Assembly (NCBI GenBank): GCA_034002745.1
Contig: JAVEZY010000001.1
Span: forward strand, 229,117-293,116
Direction of reading: 5' to 3'
Length of the DNA stretch: 64,000 nt
From: JAITWN01 sp034002745
GTDB lineage: Bacteria; Pseudomonadota; Gammaproteobacteria; SZUA-140
The position numbers were made by a program, and so were the translations under genes. Each line of letters starts with the position of its first letter. Within the stretch, counting starts at the first letter, position 1. This document shows positions 23,407 to 33,056 of this stretch, in pieces. The notes under the pieces are model-generated. The model saw only the letters and a list, made by a program, of their open reading frames with translations. It did not search any database and was not told where the DNA came from.

Positions 23407-25494
23407 ATGCGTATCCAACCGGCGGTTTCCCCTCATCATCGTTCATTCCGGCCATCGCGCATGTGCGTGCTCGCTGCATGCGTGATCCTGACAGCAGGCT
23501 GTGGCAGTGACGGCGACGGCCCCTCATCCGCGGCGGACGGAGGAGACTTCAATCCGCCCCGGGTCGCGGGTCGGGTTCTGTCCACCTCGGACCAGCTCGC
23601 GGCACGATCCGGCGGAGGCATGTTTGTCGCCATCCTCCGCTTTCTTTCCGCGCATGCCCAGGCCGCCTCGCCCGGATTGATCCCGGCGCCGGGTGTTCAG
23701 GTCGAGCTGCTGCGCGTCGATGAAAGCGGCGCGCCTTCCGGGGCGCCCATCGACACAGTCACCAGCGATGCCGATGGCGCCTTCGTCATCGATGGCTTGC
23801 CTGCCCAGGGCATGCTGATGCTGCGCGCGTCACTGCGCACCGAAACGGTTCGAGCCTTCGTCACGGCGGAGAATCTCGAACTCACCCCGGCTTCGGAACT
23901 TGCCGTGCGGCGCGTGGAAAGCAGCATCCAGGAAGGGGAGCGGCTGTCCGGGTTTTCGCGTACGGAGCTGGCGGCTCTCTCCGGCTATCTCGAGGGATTG
24001 CGGGTGGAGGCCGCGGGTACGCTCGAGGAAACGATCACGCAACTCGAAACGCAGGCGGGCAGACAGTTTGATGTCATGCTGGATTCGCTTCGCGATGGCG
24101 ATGAGAGCGTCGCGATCGGCGACGGCGATCATGGCGTCATCGAATTCACGTCGACCCTCCGCGATCCAGCGCTGGCGCCCGAAGCAGGTTTCCGCAGCGG
24201 TGTCGATGTGGCCAGCGGCGTGGGCATGATCACGCTGGACGCCAGGGCGCGCGCGGCGCGGGCTTTCGTCCCGCGCGCCGTATTCGTGCAGGATCTCTTC
24301 GCGGACAACTCTGCCCGCATGGTGACAGACGATGCCGCTGAAGATCTCATCCCGGGTGATGATCTGGGCGATCAGATGCACGCGGCCTCCGCGAACGGGC
24401 AGGTGTTCGTGCTCGATCCCGAGCGTCCAGCCATCGCCGTGACGCCCGGGGCCATTACCGTTGATGGAACGCTCATGGTGCATCCCCTGGCGATAGCAGT
24501 CGACGGACCGGGTGGGCTCGTCGCCGCCGGCGCCGGCCTGCGCTTCATGAGCCGCTGGCCGGAACCTGTGTTCGCTGCGGAGGCTGTCACCAGGCTCGAT
24601 CCGCTCGGCGCCGAAGCCACGCCGTACCATCTGGTACGGATGTTCCATTCCTACTCCGCCACCGAGGCGGGCGTGACCATTGGCGCGGGCGGCGGCAACG
24701 TGGCATTCGATAGCGCGCCGCAGTCACGCGCATTCACCGGGGATCCCGCGCGCGAAGACTATGGCGGTTTCATATCAGGCGCCGGGGGCGGTGCCTTGAC
24801 GCTCGATTCGGGCGGCGGAATCCTGCCGGATTCCGGCTTCGCTACGGTCGTGCCCGCCAGTGGCCTGTTCCGCATGGTTCCCGGCACCGGTCTGATGGAG
24901 TTGCGTGCGGATGATGATGACGGCACCCGCATTGGCGCGGGCGTGGTGAGTGCCGATGGCCATGTGGCGGTGATGGAAATGGCCGCGGCAAACGAGGATC
25001 GTGTGGAACGCATTCTGGCGGTGGCGATCCGTCAGTCCGGGGATGGCGCGCCGCCGGTAGCCGGTATGTACCACGCCATCGAATATACCAGTCGGGTACG
25101 CGTCGATGAGGGTGCGGATGAGGGCGCCTTTTTCCTTGGCGCGTCCGTGCGCCATGGCATGCTGCGTCTGAGTGCGGAGGATGGGCTGGTCGATGACGTG
25201 GATCTGTTCGTTCGCGCATTCAGTCTGGGGACTGGCGCGGGAGCGGGCGGATCGATCGAAGCCGGAGCCATGGCGGAAACCGCAGCCGTGCCCGGGACGT
25301 ATCGCGTCGATGAGAACGGCGCGGTGCGTCTTGAGCTGACGGTGGGAGGCGTGGACGGAGGTCTTGAGCGGATCGTGGCGGCCGGAGCCGCCGATGCGAG
25401 CGGAGACTTCATCGCCCTTGCGGTTCACAGCGAGGGCAGTGCTGCCGGAGACGGTCGTGGCCTGCTGCTGCTCGTCCGGCAGAGCGGAGGATGA
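23407..25494 (+). CDS. large outer-surface lipoprotein of unknown function
   Basis: A 695-residue protein with a lipoprotein signal ending ILTAGC (Cys at about residue 32). A possible carboxypeptidase-regulatory-like beta sandwich lies at about 50-135 (VAGRVLST..., DADGAFVIDGLP). An alpha-helical stretch (about 160-230) and a long region of repeated beta-like segments rich in Gly, Ala and Asp follow (GGGNVAFDS, SGAGGGALTLDSGGG). The acidic composition would suit a surface-exposed protein. It stands alone, ending at a hairpin shared with the converging aminotransferase gene. Start ATG 23407 is the first that gives a proper signal; upstream codons in the frame look non-coding. Confidence 0.7.
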   Translation: MRIQPAVSPHHRSFRPSRMCVLAACVILTAGCGSDGDGPSSAADGGDFNPPRVAGRVLSTSDQLAARSGGGMFVAILRFLSAHAQAASPGLIPAPGVQVELLRVDESGAPSGAPIDTVTSDADGAFVIDGLPAQGMLMLRASLRTETVRAFVTAENLELTPASELAVRRVESSIQEGERLSGFSRTELAALSGYLEGLRVEAAGTLEETITQLETQAGRQFDVMLDSLRDGDESVAIGDGDHGVIEFTSTLRDPALAPEAGFRSGVDVASGVGMITLDARARAARAFVPRAVFVQDLFADNSARMVTDDAAEDLIPGDDLGDQMHAASANGQVFVLDPERPAIAVTPGAITVDGTLMVHPLAIAVDGPGGLVAAGAGLRFMSRWPEPVFAAEAVTRLDPLGAEATPYHLVRMFHSYSATEAGVTIGAGGGNVAFDSAPQSRAFTGDPAREDYGGFISGAGGGALTLDSGGGILPDSGFATVVPASGLFRMVPGTGLMELRADDDDGTRIGAGVVSADGHVAVMEMAAANEDRVERILAVAIRQSGDGAPPVAGMYHAIEYTSRVRVDEGADEGAFFLGASVRHGMLRLSAEDGLVDDVDLFVRAFSLGTGAGAGGSIEAGAMAETAAVPGTYRVDENGAVRLELTVGGVDGGLERIVAAGAADASGDFIALAVHSEGSAAGDGRGLLLLVRQSGG

Positions 25495-25496
25495 TG

Positions 25497-25529
25497 AGCC
25501 CGCGGGAGTTGACGGCGCTCCCGCGGGCT
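25497..25529. terminator. hairpin between convergent genes
   Basis: AGCCCGCGGGAG (25497-25508), loop of 9, CTCCCGCGGGCT (25518-25529): a perfect 12-bp stem. No long T tract, but it lies exactly between the two stop codons and probably limits read-through both ways. Confidence 0.65.
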
Positions 25530-25536
25530 GATTGAT

Positions 25537-26727
25537 TCAGGCAGTCGAGGCGTCGAACGATGCGCGCGCAGCGGCAAGGGCAGCGCCTTTATTCACCGAG
25601 GTGCCAAGCGAACCGAGCACGTCCTCCAGTGCGCCGAGACACAGGAGAACGTTGCGCTCCGTGCAGGCATGCCCCATGAGTCCAATGCGCCATACCTTGC
25701 CCGCCATGGCGCCCAGCCCGGCGCCGATTTCGAGCTGGTATTCGCGCAACAGGCGCGAGCGCACGGCGGCATCATCGGCGCCGTCCGGAATGCGGATGGC
25801 GTTGAGTTGCGGCAGCCGTTCTGCGGCCGGGACGACGAACTCCAGCCCCATGGCCTCGATGCCCGCGCGCAAGGCTTCGTGACCACGCGCGTGGCGCTTC
25901 CACGCGTTCTCGAGTCCTTCCTCGTGCAGGATCACCAGCGCTTCATGCAGCGCATAGAGGGTGTTGACCGGCGCGGTGTGGTGGTAGCTGCGCTTGCCAT
26001 CGCTGCCCCAGTAGGACATCACCAGGGAGAGATCGAGGAACCAGCTCTGGACCGGCTTGCTTCGCCTGGTGATGGTCTCCCGCGCCCGCTCGCTGAACGT
26101 CACGGGTGACAGGCCCGGCACGCAGGAAAGACACTTCTGGGTGCCGGAATACACCGCATCCAGCTCCCAGTCGTCCGTGCGCAGCGGTATGCCGCCGAGC
26201 GAAGTCACCGCGTCGACGATGGTCACGCAGTCATGCCGATGCGCGATCTCCGTCAGCAGGCGGGCATCGCTGCAGGCGCCAGTGGACGTTTCGGCATGCA
26301 CGAAGGCAACGATTTTCGCGTCGGGGTGCGCGCGCAGCGCATCCTCGACCTTCTGCGGGTCGACCGCCCGTCCCCAGGTGTCTTCCACCATCACCGGCAC
26401 ACCACTGCAGCGCAGCACGTTCTCCTTCATGCGACCGCCGAACACGCCGTTCTGGCACACGATCACTTTGTCGCCGGGCTGTACCAGATTCACGAAGCAG
26501 GTTTCCATGCCGGCGGAACCGGGCGCCGATACGGGGAAGGTGAGCGCGTTGGAGGTGAGCAACGCACCCTGCATCATCTTCTTGACCTCTTCCATCATGG
26601 CGACGAAAGCCGGGTCGAGATGACCCAGGGTCGGCCGCGCCATGGCCGCTAGCACGCGCGGGCTGACATCGGAAGGACCCGGCCCCATGAGCGTGCGCTG
26701 CGGCGGGTGGAATGAACCGATTTTCAT
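25537..26727 (-). CDS. alanine/serine--glyoxylate aminotransferase
   Basis: A 396-residue class-V PLP enzyme converting glyoxylate to glycine with alanine or serine as amino donor. The PLP lysine is in YSGTQKCLS; N-terminal GPGPSDVSPRVLAAMARPTLGHLDP and the VDAVTSLGG stretch are typical of AGXT-type enzymes. The start ATG 26727 gives the usual length. It is the last gene of the glcD-glcE-glcF cluster, 31 bases after glcF, so product glyoxylate from glycolate oxidase would be consumed directly. Confidence 0.93.
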   Translation of the reverse strand: MKIGSFHPPQRTLMGPGPSDVSPRVLAAMARPTLGHLDPAFVAMMEEVKKMMQGALLTSNALTFPVSAPGSAGMETCFVNLVQPGDKVIVCQNGVFGGRMKENVLRCSGVPVMVEDTWGRAVDPQKVEDALRAHPDAKIVAFVHAETSTGACSDARLLTEIAHRHDCVTIVDAVTSLGGIPLRTDDWELDAVYSGTQKCLSCVPGLSPVTFSERARETITRRSKPVQSWFLDLSLVMSYWGSDGKRSYHHTAPVNTLYALHEALVILHEEGLENAWKRHARGHEALRAGIEAMGLEFVVPAAERLPQLNAIRIPDGADDAAVRSRLLREYQLEIGAGLGAMAGKVWRIGLMGHACTERNVLLCLGALEDVLGSLGTSVNKGAALAAARASFDASTA

Positions 26728-26758
26728 GAATACTGTTCCCTCTGTCGTTTGAATTTCG

Positions 26759-28015
26759 TCAGCGCTGCGCGTTCCGCTCGGCTTCATCGACCAGCTCGAT
26801 CCAGTGACGCACCGGGACCGCGGCTGCCTGAACCAAGTGTATCAGGCAGCCGATGTTCGCGGTGGCGATGGCGGACGGGTTGCCGGCCTGAAGCGCGGCG
26901 ATCTTGTCGCGGCGCAATTGAGTGGACAGCTCCGGCTGCAGGATCGAATACGTCCCGGCCGCGCCGCAGCAAAGGTGAGCATCGCGCACCGGCTCGAGCT
27001 CATATCCGCATGCGGTGAGCGCGGAAGCGACGGCATCCTGAGCGCGCAGTCCGTGCTGGAGCGAGCAGGGGGCATGATAGGCAATGCGCATCGGCGAAGA
27101 CCCTGCGCCGCGCGAGGGATCTTGCGCGGCCGGTGCAGGCAGCGATGCGAGCACTTCGCCGATGTCGCGCACCATGCCGGAAGTGCGAAGGGCGCGCTGT
27201 CCATGCTCCGGGTCACTGCCGAGCAGCCTGCCGTAGTCCTTCAGCATCGCAGTGCACGCGCTCGATGTGGAGATGATCGCCTCGGCTCCCGCTTCGATCG
27301 CCGGCCACCAGGCATTCAGATTACGGATCATGCGCGATCTTGCTGCTTCAGCGGCTGCAAGGTGATGATCGACCGCCCCGCAGCAGCCGCCGTCCGCAAG
27401 CCGCAGCAGACTGATGCCGCGACGATCGAGTACCCTCGCCGCCGCGGCGTCGATGCCGGGATGGGTCGCAGTCTGTACGCAGCCCTGCAGGATGATAATG
27501 CGCCTGGCGTGGCGCGGTCGCGGCCACTCGGCGCCAGTTGCCGCGCGCGAGCGGCGCGCCGGTAGCGCAGCGGCCAGAGCCGCGGGCATCATGCCGCGCA
27601 GAAAGGGAGCGAGGCGCAGCGCCAGGCGTACGCGCTGCGTGCTCGGCAGGACCGCGCGCAGCAGCCGGCGCAGCACTCGTTCGCGCCAGGGACGCCGGTA
27701 CTGTTGCTCCGCGCGCGAGCGACCGATGTCCAGCAAGCTGCTGTATGCGACTCCGGAGGGGCAAGTGGTCTCGCAGGCGCGGCAGGTGAGGCAGCGGTCC
27801 AGATGACGAACGGTGGTGCCGCTCACCGGCACGCCTTCCAGCATCTGCTTCATCAGGTAGATGCGGCCGCGCGGTCCGTCGAGTTCGTTGCCGAGCAGGC
27901 GGTAAGTCGGACAGGTGGCGTTGCAGAACCCGCAATGCACACAGCTGCGAAGAATGGCTTCCGCAACTCGCGCGTCGGTTCCCGCGACGGTGGCTTCATC
28001 GATGCGTGTCTGCAC
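26759..28015 (-). CDS. glcF: glycolate oxidase iron-sulfur subunit
   Basis: A 418-residue protein with two 4Fe-4S motifs (CVHCGFCNATCP, CLTCRACETTCP, residues about 25-95) and two CCG domains further on (GGCCGAVDHH and CCGAAGTYS). It passes electrons from the GlcD/GlcE flavin pair to the quinone pool. The start appears to be GTG 28015, 3 bases after the glcE stop. Third gene of the glcDEF operon. Confidence 0.96.
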   Translation of the reverse strand: MQTRIDEATVAGTDARVAEAILRSCVHCGFCNATCPTYRLLGNELDGPRGRIYLMKQMLEGVPVSGTTVRHLDRCLTCRACETTCPSGVAYSSLLDIGRSRAEQQYRRPWRERVLRRLLRAVLPSTQRVRLALRLAPFLRGMMPAALAAALPARRSRAATGAEWPRPRHARRIIILQGCVQTATHPGIDAAAARVLDRRGISLLRLADGGCCGAVDHHLAAAEAARSRMIRNLNAWWPAIEAGAEAIISTSSACTAMLKDYGRLLGSDPEHGQRALRTSGMVRDIGEVLASLPAPAAQDPSRGAGSSPMRIAYHAPCSLQHGLRAQDAVASALTACGYELEPVRDAHLCCGAAGTYSILQPELSTQLRRDKIAALQAGNPSAIATANIGCLIHLVQAAAVPVRHWIELVDEAERNAQR

Positions 28016-28018
28016 GCG

Positions 28019-29080
28019 TCAGAGTTCCCTGTAGAGGCGCTGCGGGTTGAGGATGCCCCGTGGATCGAACGCTTCCTTCAACCGGCGATGCAGTTGCATC
28101 ACTGGCACGGGGAGCGGGTGAAAGACGCTGCCTTCCCTGTCGCCACCGCGGAAGACGGTGGCGTGGCCTCGCTGCCGCGCGCACATCTCGCGCACGAACT
28201 TCGGCGCCATGGCGGTCCGGAGCCAGCGCTGCGCTCCTCCCCACTCGATGAGCCACTCGCCGACGATCGGCAGTGGCGGCGTCGCGGGCGGCAGCGCGAT
28301 GCGCCACAGCATGTCCGGTTGCGAAAGCCAGGATTGGCGATGGTCGCGCAGTCCACGCCAGAAGCCCTGTGCTTCGTCGAGCGCATCTCCCCCGAGTTCA
28401 CGTCGCGCCGCATTCACTGCATCCGCGCTTCCTTCCAGGCGCGCATAAAGGCGTCCGTCATGCCATGCCGTGGCGCTCACGGGAAGCGGTCGGGAGGCCC
28501 ACGCATTCATGGTGGCGATCGCCTGCGTCGAATCACATTCGAACACTCGCGTCTCCTGATGCTCGGGGCGCGGAAGCACCTTGAAAGTGGCATCCAGCAA
28601 TACGCCGAGCGTGCCCATGGCGCCGGCCATCAGGCGGAAGGCGTCGAACCCGGCGACGTTCTTCATCACGGCGCCGCCGAAGCGCAGGATCCGTCCTTCG
28701 CCGCTGATGCAACGCAGGCCAAGCAGGGAATCGCGCACGCTGCCCGCATACATGCGCCGCGGCCCGGAAAGGCCGCAGGCGATGGTGCCGCCGATGGTGG
28801 CCGCGCTGGCATGGCGTGGCGGTTCGAATGCCAGCATCTGGTTTCGGGCGGTGAGCATTGCTTCGACTTCGTCGAGTGGTGTTCCGCAGCGCACAGTGAT
28901 GGTGAGTTCGGTGGGTTCGTAGGCGACGATGCCGCGATGATCGGCGACGCCGAGAGGTTCACCGCGCGCGGTTCGCCCATAGAAGGACTTGCTGCCGCCG
29001 CCGCGAATGCACAGCGGCGTGCGGGTCTCGCAAGCCTGTCGCACCGTCTGGCACAGATGTTCGCCGAGGTCGCGATCCAT
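28019..29080 (-). CDS. glcE: glycolate oxidase FAD-binding subunit
   Basis: A 353-residue subunit with a FAD-binding type-4 N-terminal domain (IRGGGSKSFYGR, TITVRCGTPLDEVEAML, ATIGGTIACGLSGPRRMYAGS). It is shorter than GlcD and lacks its C-terminal catalytic half, as usual for GlcE. One base separates it from glcD and 3 bases from glcF. It works with them to oxidise glycolate to glyoxylate. Confidence 0.96.
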   Translation of the reverse strand: MDRDLGEHLCQTVRQACETRTPLCIRGGGSKSFYGRTARGEPLGVADHRGIVAYEPTELTITVRCGTPLDEVEAMLTARNQMLAFEPPRHASAATIGGTIACGLSGPRRMYAGSVRDSLLGLRCISGEGRILRFGGAVMKNVAGFDAFRLMAGAMGTLGVLLDATFKVLPRPEHQETRVFECDSTQAIATMNAWASRPLPVSATAWHDGRLYARLEGSADAVNAARRELGGDALDEAQGFWRGLRDHRQSWLSQPDMLWRIALPPATPPLPIVGEWLIEWGGAQRWLRTAMAPKFVREMCARQRGHATVFRGGDREGSVFHPLPVPVMQLHRRLKEAFDPRGILNPQRLYREL

Positions 29081-29081
29081 G

Positions 29082-30563
29082 TCAGAATCGCTCGAGTTCG
29101 GGGTGAGGCAGTTTCCCTGCGTGTACGTGCATGCGGCCGAGCTCGGCGCACCGGTGCAGGGTCGGAACGGCCTTGCCGCGGTTGAGAAGCCGGTGCGGAT
29201 CGAAGGCGTCCTTGATCAGGCGGAACTGCTCCAGCTCGGCATCAGTGAACTGCACGCACATCTGGTCTAGCTTCTCGACACCCACGCCATGTTCGCCGGT
29301 AATGGTGCCGCCGACTTGCACGCACAGTTCCAGGATGCGTCCGCCGAACTCCTCGGCTCTTTCCAACTCTCCGGGTCGGTTTGCATCGTAAAGGATGAGC
29401 GGATGCAGGTTGCCATCACCGGCGTGGAACACATTGGCGACCGCCAGTCCGTATTCGCGCGACCATTCGGAGATGTGTTCCAGGACCTCGGGCAGGCGGC
29501 GCCGTGGAATGGTTCCATCCATGCAATAGTAGTCCGGCGCGATTCTGCCCATGGCGGGAAAGGCCGCCTTGCGGCCAGCCCAAAGCCGGCGGCGTTCCGC
29601 GGGATCGACGGCGATGTCGATGCGGGTCGCGCCGCGCGCGGTGGCGAGTGCCTCGACCTGGCGCATTCGCGCATCGAGTTCCTCGCTGTCGCCGTCGAGC
29701 TCGCAAAGCAGGATCGCGGCGGCATCGCGCGGATAGCCCGCCCCGGCATAGTCTTCCGCGGCGCGGATGGCGAGCCTGTCCATCAGCTCCAGTCCCGCCG
29801 GCAGGATGCCCGCGCCAATGATATCGCCGACCGTGGTTGCGGCCGCGCTGACCGAATCGAAGGCGGCGAGCAGGACGCGTGTCGATGCCGGCAGCGGCAG
29901 CAGGCGCAACGTGGCTTCCACCACGATGCCGAGCAAGCCTTCCGAGCCGGTCATCAGCGCCAGCAGATCATAGCCGGGCGCATCCGGCGCGCCGCCGCCA
30001 AGCTCCAGCAGTGTGCCGTCCATCGTCAGCACCTTCATTGCCACCACGTTGTGTACGGTCAAACCGTACTTGAGGCAGTGCACGCCTCCCGCGTTCTCGG
30101 CGATGTTGCCGCCGATGGTGCATGCGATCTGGGAGGATGGGTCTGGCGCGTAGTACAGGCCATGGACGGCGCTTGCCTCGGATACGGCCACGTTGCGCAC
30201 GCCGGGCTCAACACGCGCCAGGCGATTCGCGGGATCGATTTCGAGGATGCGGTTGAACTTCGCGAGGCCGATCAGCACTCCTTCCGCATCGGGCAAGGCC
30301 CCGCCGGACAATCCGGTGCCTGCGCCGCGAGCGACCACCGGTACCTGTCGCTCGTGACACAGCCGAAGCAGCGCCTGCAGCTGCTCCACTGTCTCGGGCA
30401 GGCAGACGAACAGCGGGCGCTGGCGGTAAGCGGAAAGTCCGTCGCATTCCCAGGGAGCCAGCTGCTCTGCTTCATGCAGTACCGACCCCGGCGACAGCAC
30501 GGACCGCAATGCGTCCAGCAGGACACTGGGGTCGATGGATGGCTGGTGAACCTTCGGCTCCAT
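29082..30563 (-). CDS. glcD: glycolate oxidase catalytic subunit
   Basis: A 493-residue FAD-linked oxidase. The FAD type-4 domain is at about 50-230 (VVARGAGTGLSGGALP, GGNIAENAGGVHCLKYG). The C-terminal domain carries HAGDGNLHP and GTITGEHGVG, catalytic-region signatures. It oxidises glycolate or D-lactate-like 2-hydroxyacids; the glcE/glcF neighbours make glycolate the likely substrate. First gene of the operon; the 75-base gap before it should hold the promoter. Confidence 0.97.
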   Translation of the reverse strand: MEPKVHQPSIDPSVLLDALRSVLSPGSVLHEAEQLAPWECDGLSAYRQRPLFVCLPETVEQLQALLRLCHERQVPVVARGAGTGLSGGALPDAEGVLIGLAKFNRILEIDPANRLARVEPGVRNVAVSEASAVHGLYYAPDPSSQIACTIGGNIAENAGGVHCLKYGLTVHNVVAMKVLTMDGTLLELGGGAPDAPGYDLLALMTGSEGLLGIVVEATLRLLPLPASTRVLLAAFDSVSAAATTVGDIIGAGILPAGLELMDRLAIRAAEDYAGAGYPRDAAAILLCELDGDSEELDARMRQVEALATARGATRIDIAVDPAERRRLWAGRKAAFPAMGRIAPDYYCMDGTIPRRRLPEVLEHISEWSREYGLAVANVFHAGDGNLHPLILYDANRPGELERAEEFGGRILELCVQVGGTITGEHGVGVEKLDQMCVQFTDAELEQFRLIKDAFDPHRLLNRGKAVPTLHRCAELGRMHVHAGKLPHPELERF

Positions 30564-30638
30564 GTCGGTCGCTTCGGGGAATTCCCGTCATCGGGTGCAG
30601 ACGGGAATAGTACACCATCGCGCCCCTGTGAGCGGGAG

Positions 30639-31862
30639 TCAGCGCTGTCCGATGTTGTGGTGTACGGTCGGCGTGATGCGCTCGACCCACTCGAGCGCTT
30701 CGAGATAGATGGTGGAAATGACATCTCCAATGGCGTCCTCGCGCTCCAGGGCGTCCCAGTCGCCGCGTTCATGCGACAGAGTGATGTCGAGCGCGTGGGC
30801 AAATGGCCCGGCGTGGTGCAGCAGAGCGTCGGTAATTTCCGAGGACAAGGGCAGGGAAGTCAGCACGTCTTCCATGGGAAGGTCCATGATGGCGTCGAGC
30901 GTGGAGAAAAGCCCGACGATGAATGCGGATTCCTTTCCGCGCTCTCCTTCCAGGGCGGCGATCAATTCGCACATGCGTGCGCGAATCAGCGAGGTGGTGA
31001 TGAGTGCTTCGGGCTTGTCGTCGATACCCGCCAAAGCGAGCAGTGTGGCCCAGCGCCGGATCTCGTTCTCGCCCAGATAAACGATGGCGTGGCGAATGGA
31101 ACGGATCGGGCTGGAGGGCGAAAATGCCGCCGAGTTGATATAGCGCAGCAGACGATAACTCAGCGCGGGATCCTCGGAGATGATCTTCTCGAGGCTGGCG
31201 AGATCGAGATTCCTTGCCTGTAACCCGGCCATCAGGCGCAGGGCGTTGATGCGGTTGGCGGGCATCCGCTTGCCTGTGAGCACGCGGGGGCGGCACAGGA
31301 AGTAGCCCTGGAAATAGTCGAATCCCAGTCCGGCACAGTATTCGTAGACTTCGGGCGTTTCGACTTTCTCCGCCAGCAGCTTCAGGGAATGCAGACGCAA
31401 TACCTGCGTGTGTTCGGCGAGCCTCTCGGCGCCGAGTTCCTTCACGTCCAGCTTGACGATGTCGGCGAGCGCGACCAGCGGTTCGAGATCTTCGTGATAG
31501 ACGAAGTCGTCAAGGGCGATGGTGTATCCGCGGGCCTTCAGTTCGCGTACCGCGGCGGTCACTTCGTCGTCGATGATGATGTCTTCCAGGATCTCGAGCA
31601 CGAGCTGTGGTCCCGGGGGTGGCAGCAGCTCGGGATCGAGGAGGAAGCCGCGGGTGACATTGATGAATGCCTTGTGATTGCCCACGACCCTGCTGAGCCC
31701 AAGCTCCCAGAAGCTGTGCATGATGACCCGGCTCGTTGCCTGGTCGCCATCGACAGGAGTGCGCCAGGCGCCGTCGCGCTGACGGAACAGCAGTTCGTAA
31801 CCTATGACCTGCTGCTCTCCATCGTATATGGGCTGTCTGCCGAGATAGTAGTCGTGAATCAT
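30639..31862 (-). CDS. EAL-HDOD signalling protein (YuxH type)
   Basis: A 407-residue protein with an EAL-like domain (about 1-195) and a C-terminal HDOD domain (about 205-400). Many c-di-GMP phosphodiesterase positions can be read: YELLF in place of EAL, FINV, LEIL, ALDDF, VKLD, AEKVET and YFQGY, so activity is possible but not certain. The start ATG 31862 shares one base with the stop of the cNMP-binding gene (TGATG), so the two are translated together. Confidence 0.9.
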   Translation of the reverse strand: MIHDYYLGRQPIYDGEQQVIGYELLFRQRDGAWRTPVDGDQATSRVIMHSFWELGLSRVVGNHKAFINVTRGFLLDPELLPPPGPQLVLEILEDIIIDDEVTAAVRELKARGYTIALDDFVYHEDLEPLVALADIVKLDVKELGAERLAEHTQVLRLHSLKLLAEKVETPEVYEYCAGLGFDYFQGYFLCRPRVLTGKRMPANRINALRLMAGLQARNLDLASLEKIISEDPALSYRLLRYINSAAFSPSSPIRSIRHAIVYLGENEIRRWATLLALAGIDDKPEALITTSLIRARMCELIAALEGERGKESAFIVGLFSTLDAIMDLPMEDVLTSLPLSSEITDALLHHAGPFAHALDITLSHERGDWDALEREDAIGDVISTIYLEALEWVERITPTVHHNIGQR

Positions 31863-32950
31863 CAGGGTCGCTGATGCAGAATCGTCTTGATAGGATCGTA
31901 CAACATGAGCGTCCTTGCGCCATGTTGCGCAAGCCGGAATGCGGCGGCTGCGCAATGGCGGATACTGTCGCCAGCAAGTGCATAGCGGCGTCCCGCATCC
32001 AGGGTCGGAGCCGCGGTGAGCAGTAACGGCAGCGGGAAGTTGATGCTGCCCGGCATATGCGAGCGGCGATACGCCGCCGGGGAGCGCAGATCGAGCAGCG
32101 TGACCTCGCCGCTGGCGGTAAGCGCGGACAGGTCGGCGGGTGTGATGCGGCGACAATAGTGCCGGGCGATCAGCGCGAGGAATTCCTGCCGCGGGACGCG
32201 CAGCACGATGCAGTCCTCCAGCGCCGTCACTGTCGCGTCATGGCGGGTCCCGCCCGCCAGGAGTACCTCCGGACCCACGGCATCCCCGGAAACCAGCCGG
32301 CGCTCGCCACCGCGACCACGGCGGCGTAGCTGAAGGACGCCGTGCTCCACCAGGTCGAAGTGCAGACATTTGTCGCCCTGGCGCACCAGCTCGGTGCCGC
32401 CGGCGACTTCAATTCTCTCCATCCTGTGGCGCAGCAGGCGCCGGTGCATGGGCGGCAGCCTTTCGAAGAGCGGGGGGAGCGGGTCTGCCTGTTCGGCCGC
32501 ATCATCCTCGGGCCCGGTGATGGGCGGCGCAATGGTCCGGTCGTCGGTGTCGGTCGCGATGTCGTTTGCTGATGCGATGCCGCGGCTCGATTGTTCGTCC
32601 CCCGCCAAAAGTCTGCGCAGCACGGCCGAATCGACGCAGAGAACGGTCGCCGCCGTGTGCGCGATGGCTGTATGCAGACGTGGCTGTCCTTCACCGATGG
32701 GACCGTGGGCCTCCTCGGTCTGGGCCCGGATGGTGGCGGCGGGGCCATCGGCGAGGAGTGCCAGTTGCCCGGACAGCAGAAAGATCGTTTCTCCGTCCGA
32801 CTCCCCGCGGGTGAAGAGCCGTCTGCCAGGCGGCAGGCGATCGATCCGGGAATGGTTCAGCAACTCGATGACCGATCGAGGAGCGAGCCTGTCCAGGGGG
32901 GAGAAAGCGGTGAACTGCGTCTGATCAATGGCGAATTTTGTCGCAGCCAA
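31862..32950 (-). CDS. double cyclic-nucleotide-binding protein with degenerate rhodanese domain
   Basis: A 362-residue protein with two cNMP-binding folds (about 15-115 and 160-255) joined by an acidic linker, then a C-terminal rhodanese fold (about 265-350; VTLLDLRSPAAYRRSHMPGSINFPL). The position of the rhodanese catalytic Cys loop reads YALAGDSIRHCAAAA, so the Cys is replaced and the domain is probably non-catalytic. No DNA-binding HTH is present. It is coupled to the EAL-HDOD gene by a one-base overlap, suggesting a regulator linking cyclic nucleotide and c-di-GMP signals. Confidence 0.85.
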   Translation of the reverse strand: MAATKFAIDQTQFTAFSPLDRLAPRSVIELLNHSRIDRLPPGRRLFTRGESDGETIFLLSGQLALLADGPAATIRAQTEEAHGPIGEGQPRLHTAIAHTAATVLCVDSAVLRRLLAGDEQSSRGIASANDIATDTDDRTIAPPITGPEDDAAEQADPLPPLFERLPPMHRRLLRHRMERIEVAGGTELVRQGDKCLHFDLVEHGVLQLRRRGRGGERRLVSGDAVGPEVLLAGGTRHDATVTALEDCIVLRVPRQEFLALIARHYCRRITPADLSALTASGEVTLLDLRSPAAYRRSHMPGSINFPLPLLLTAAPTLDAGRRYALAGDSIRHCAAAAFRLAQHGARTLMLYDPIKTILHQRP

Positions 32951-33056
32951 TGCGCACCTCGAAAGAGCCGTGCTAGTGCCTGTTTTTGTAGCGGCCGTGA
33001 ACGGCAGCGCTGAAGGCTGCTCGCGCAGTCGTTCCTCAAGGCGCTGAATGTGCAGG

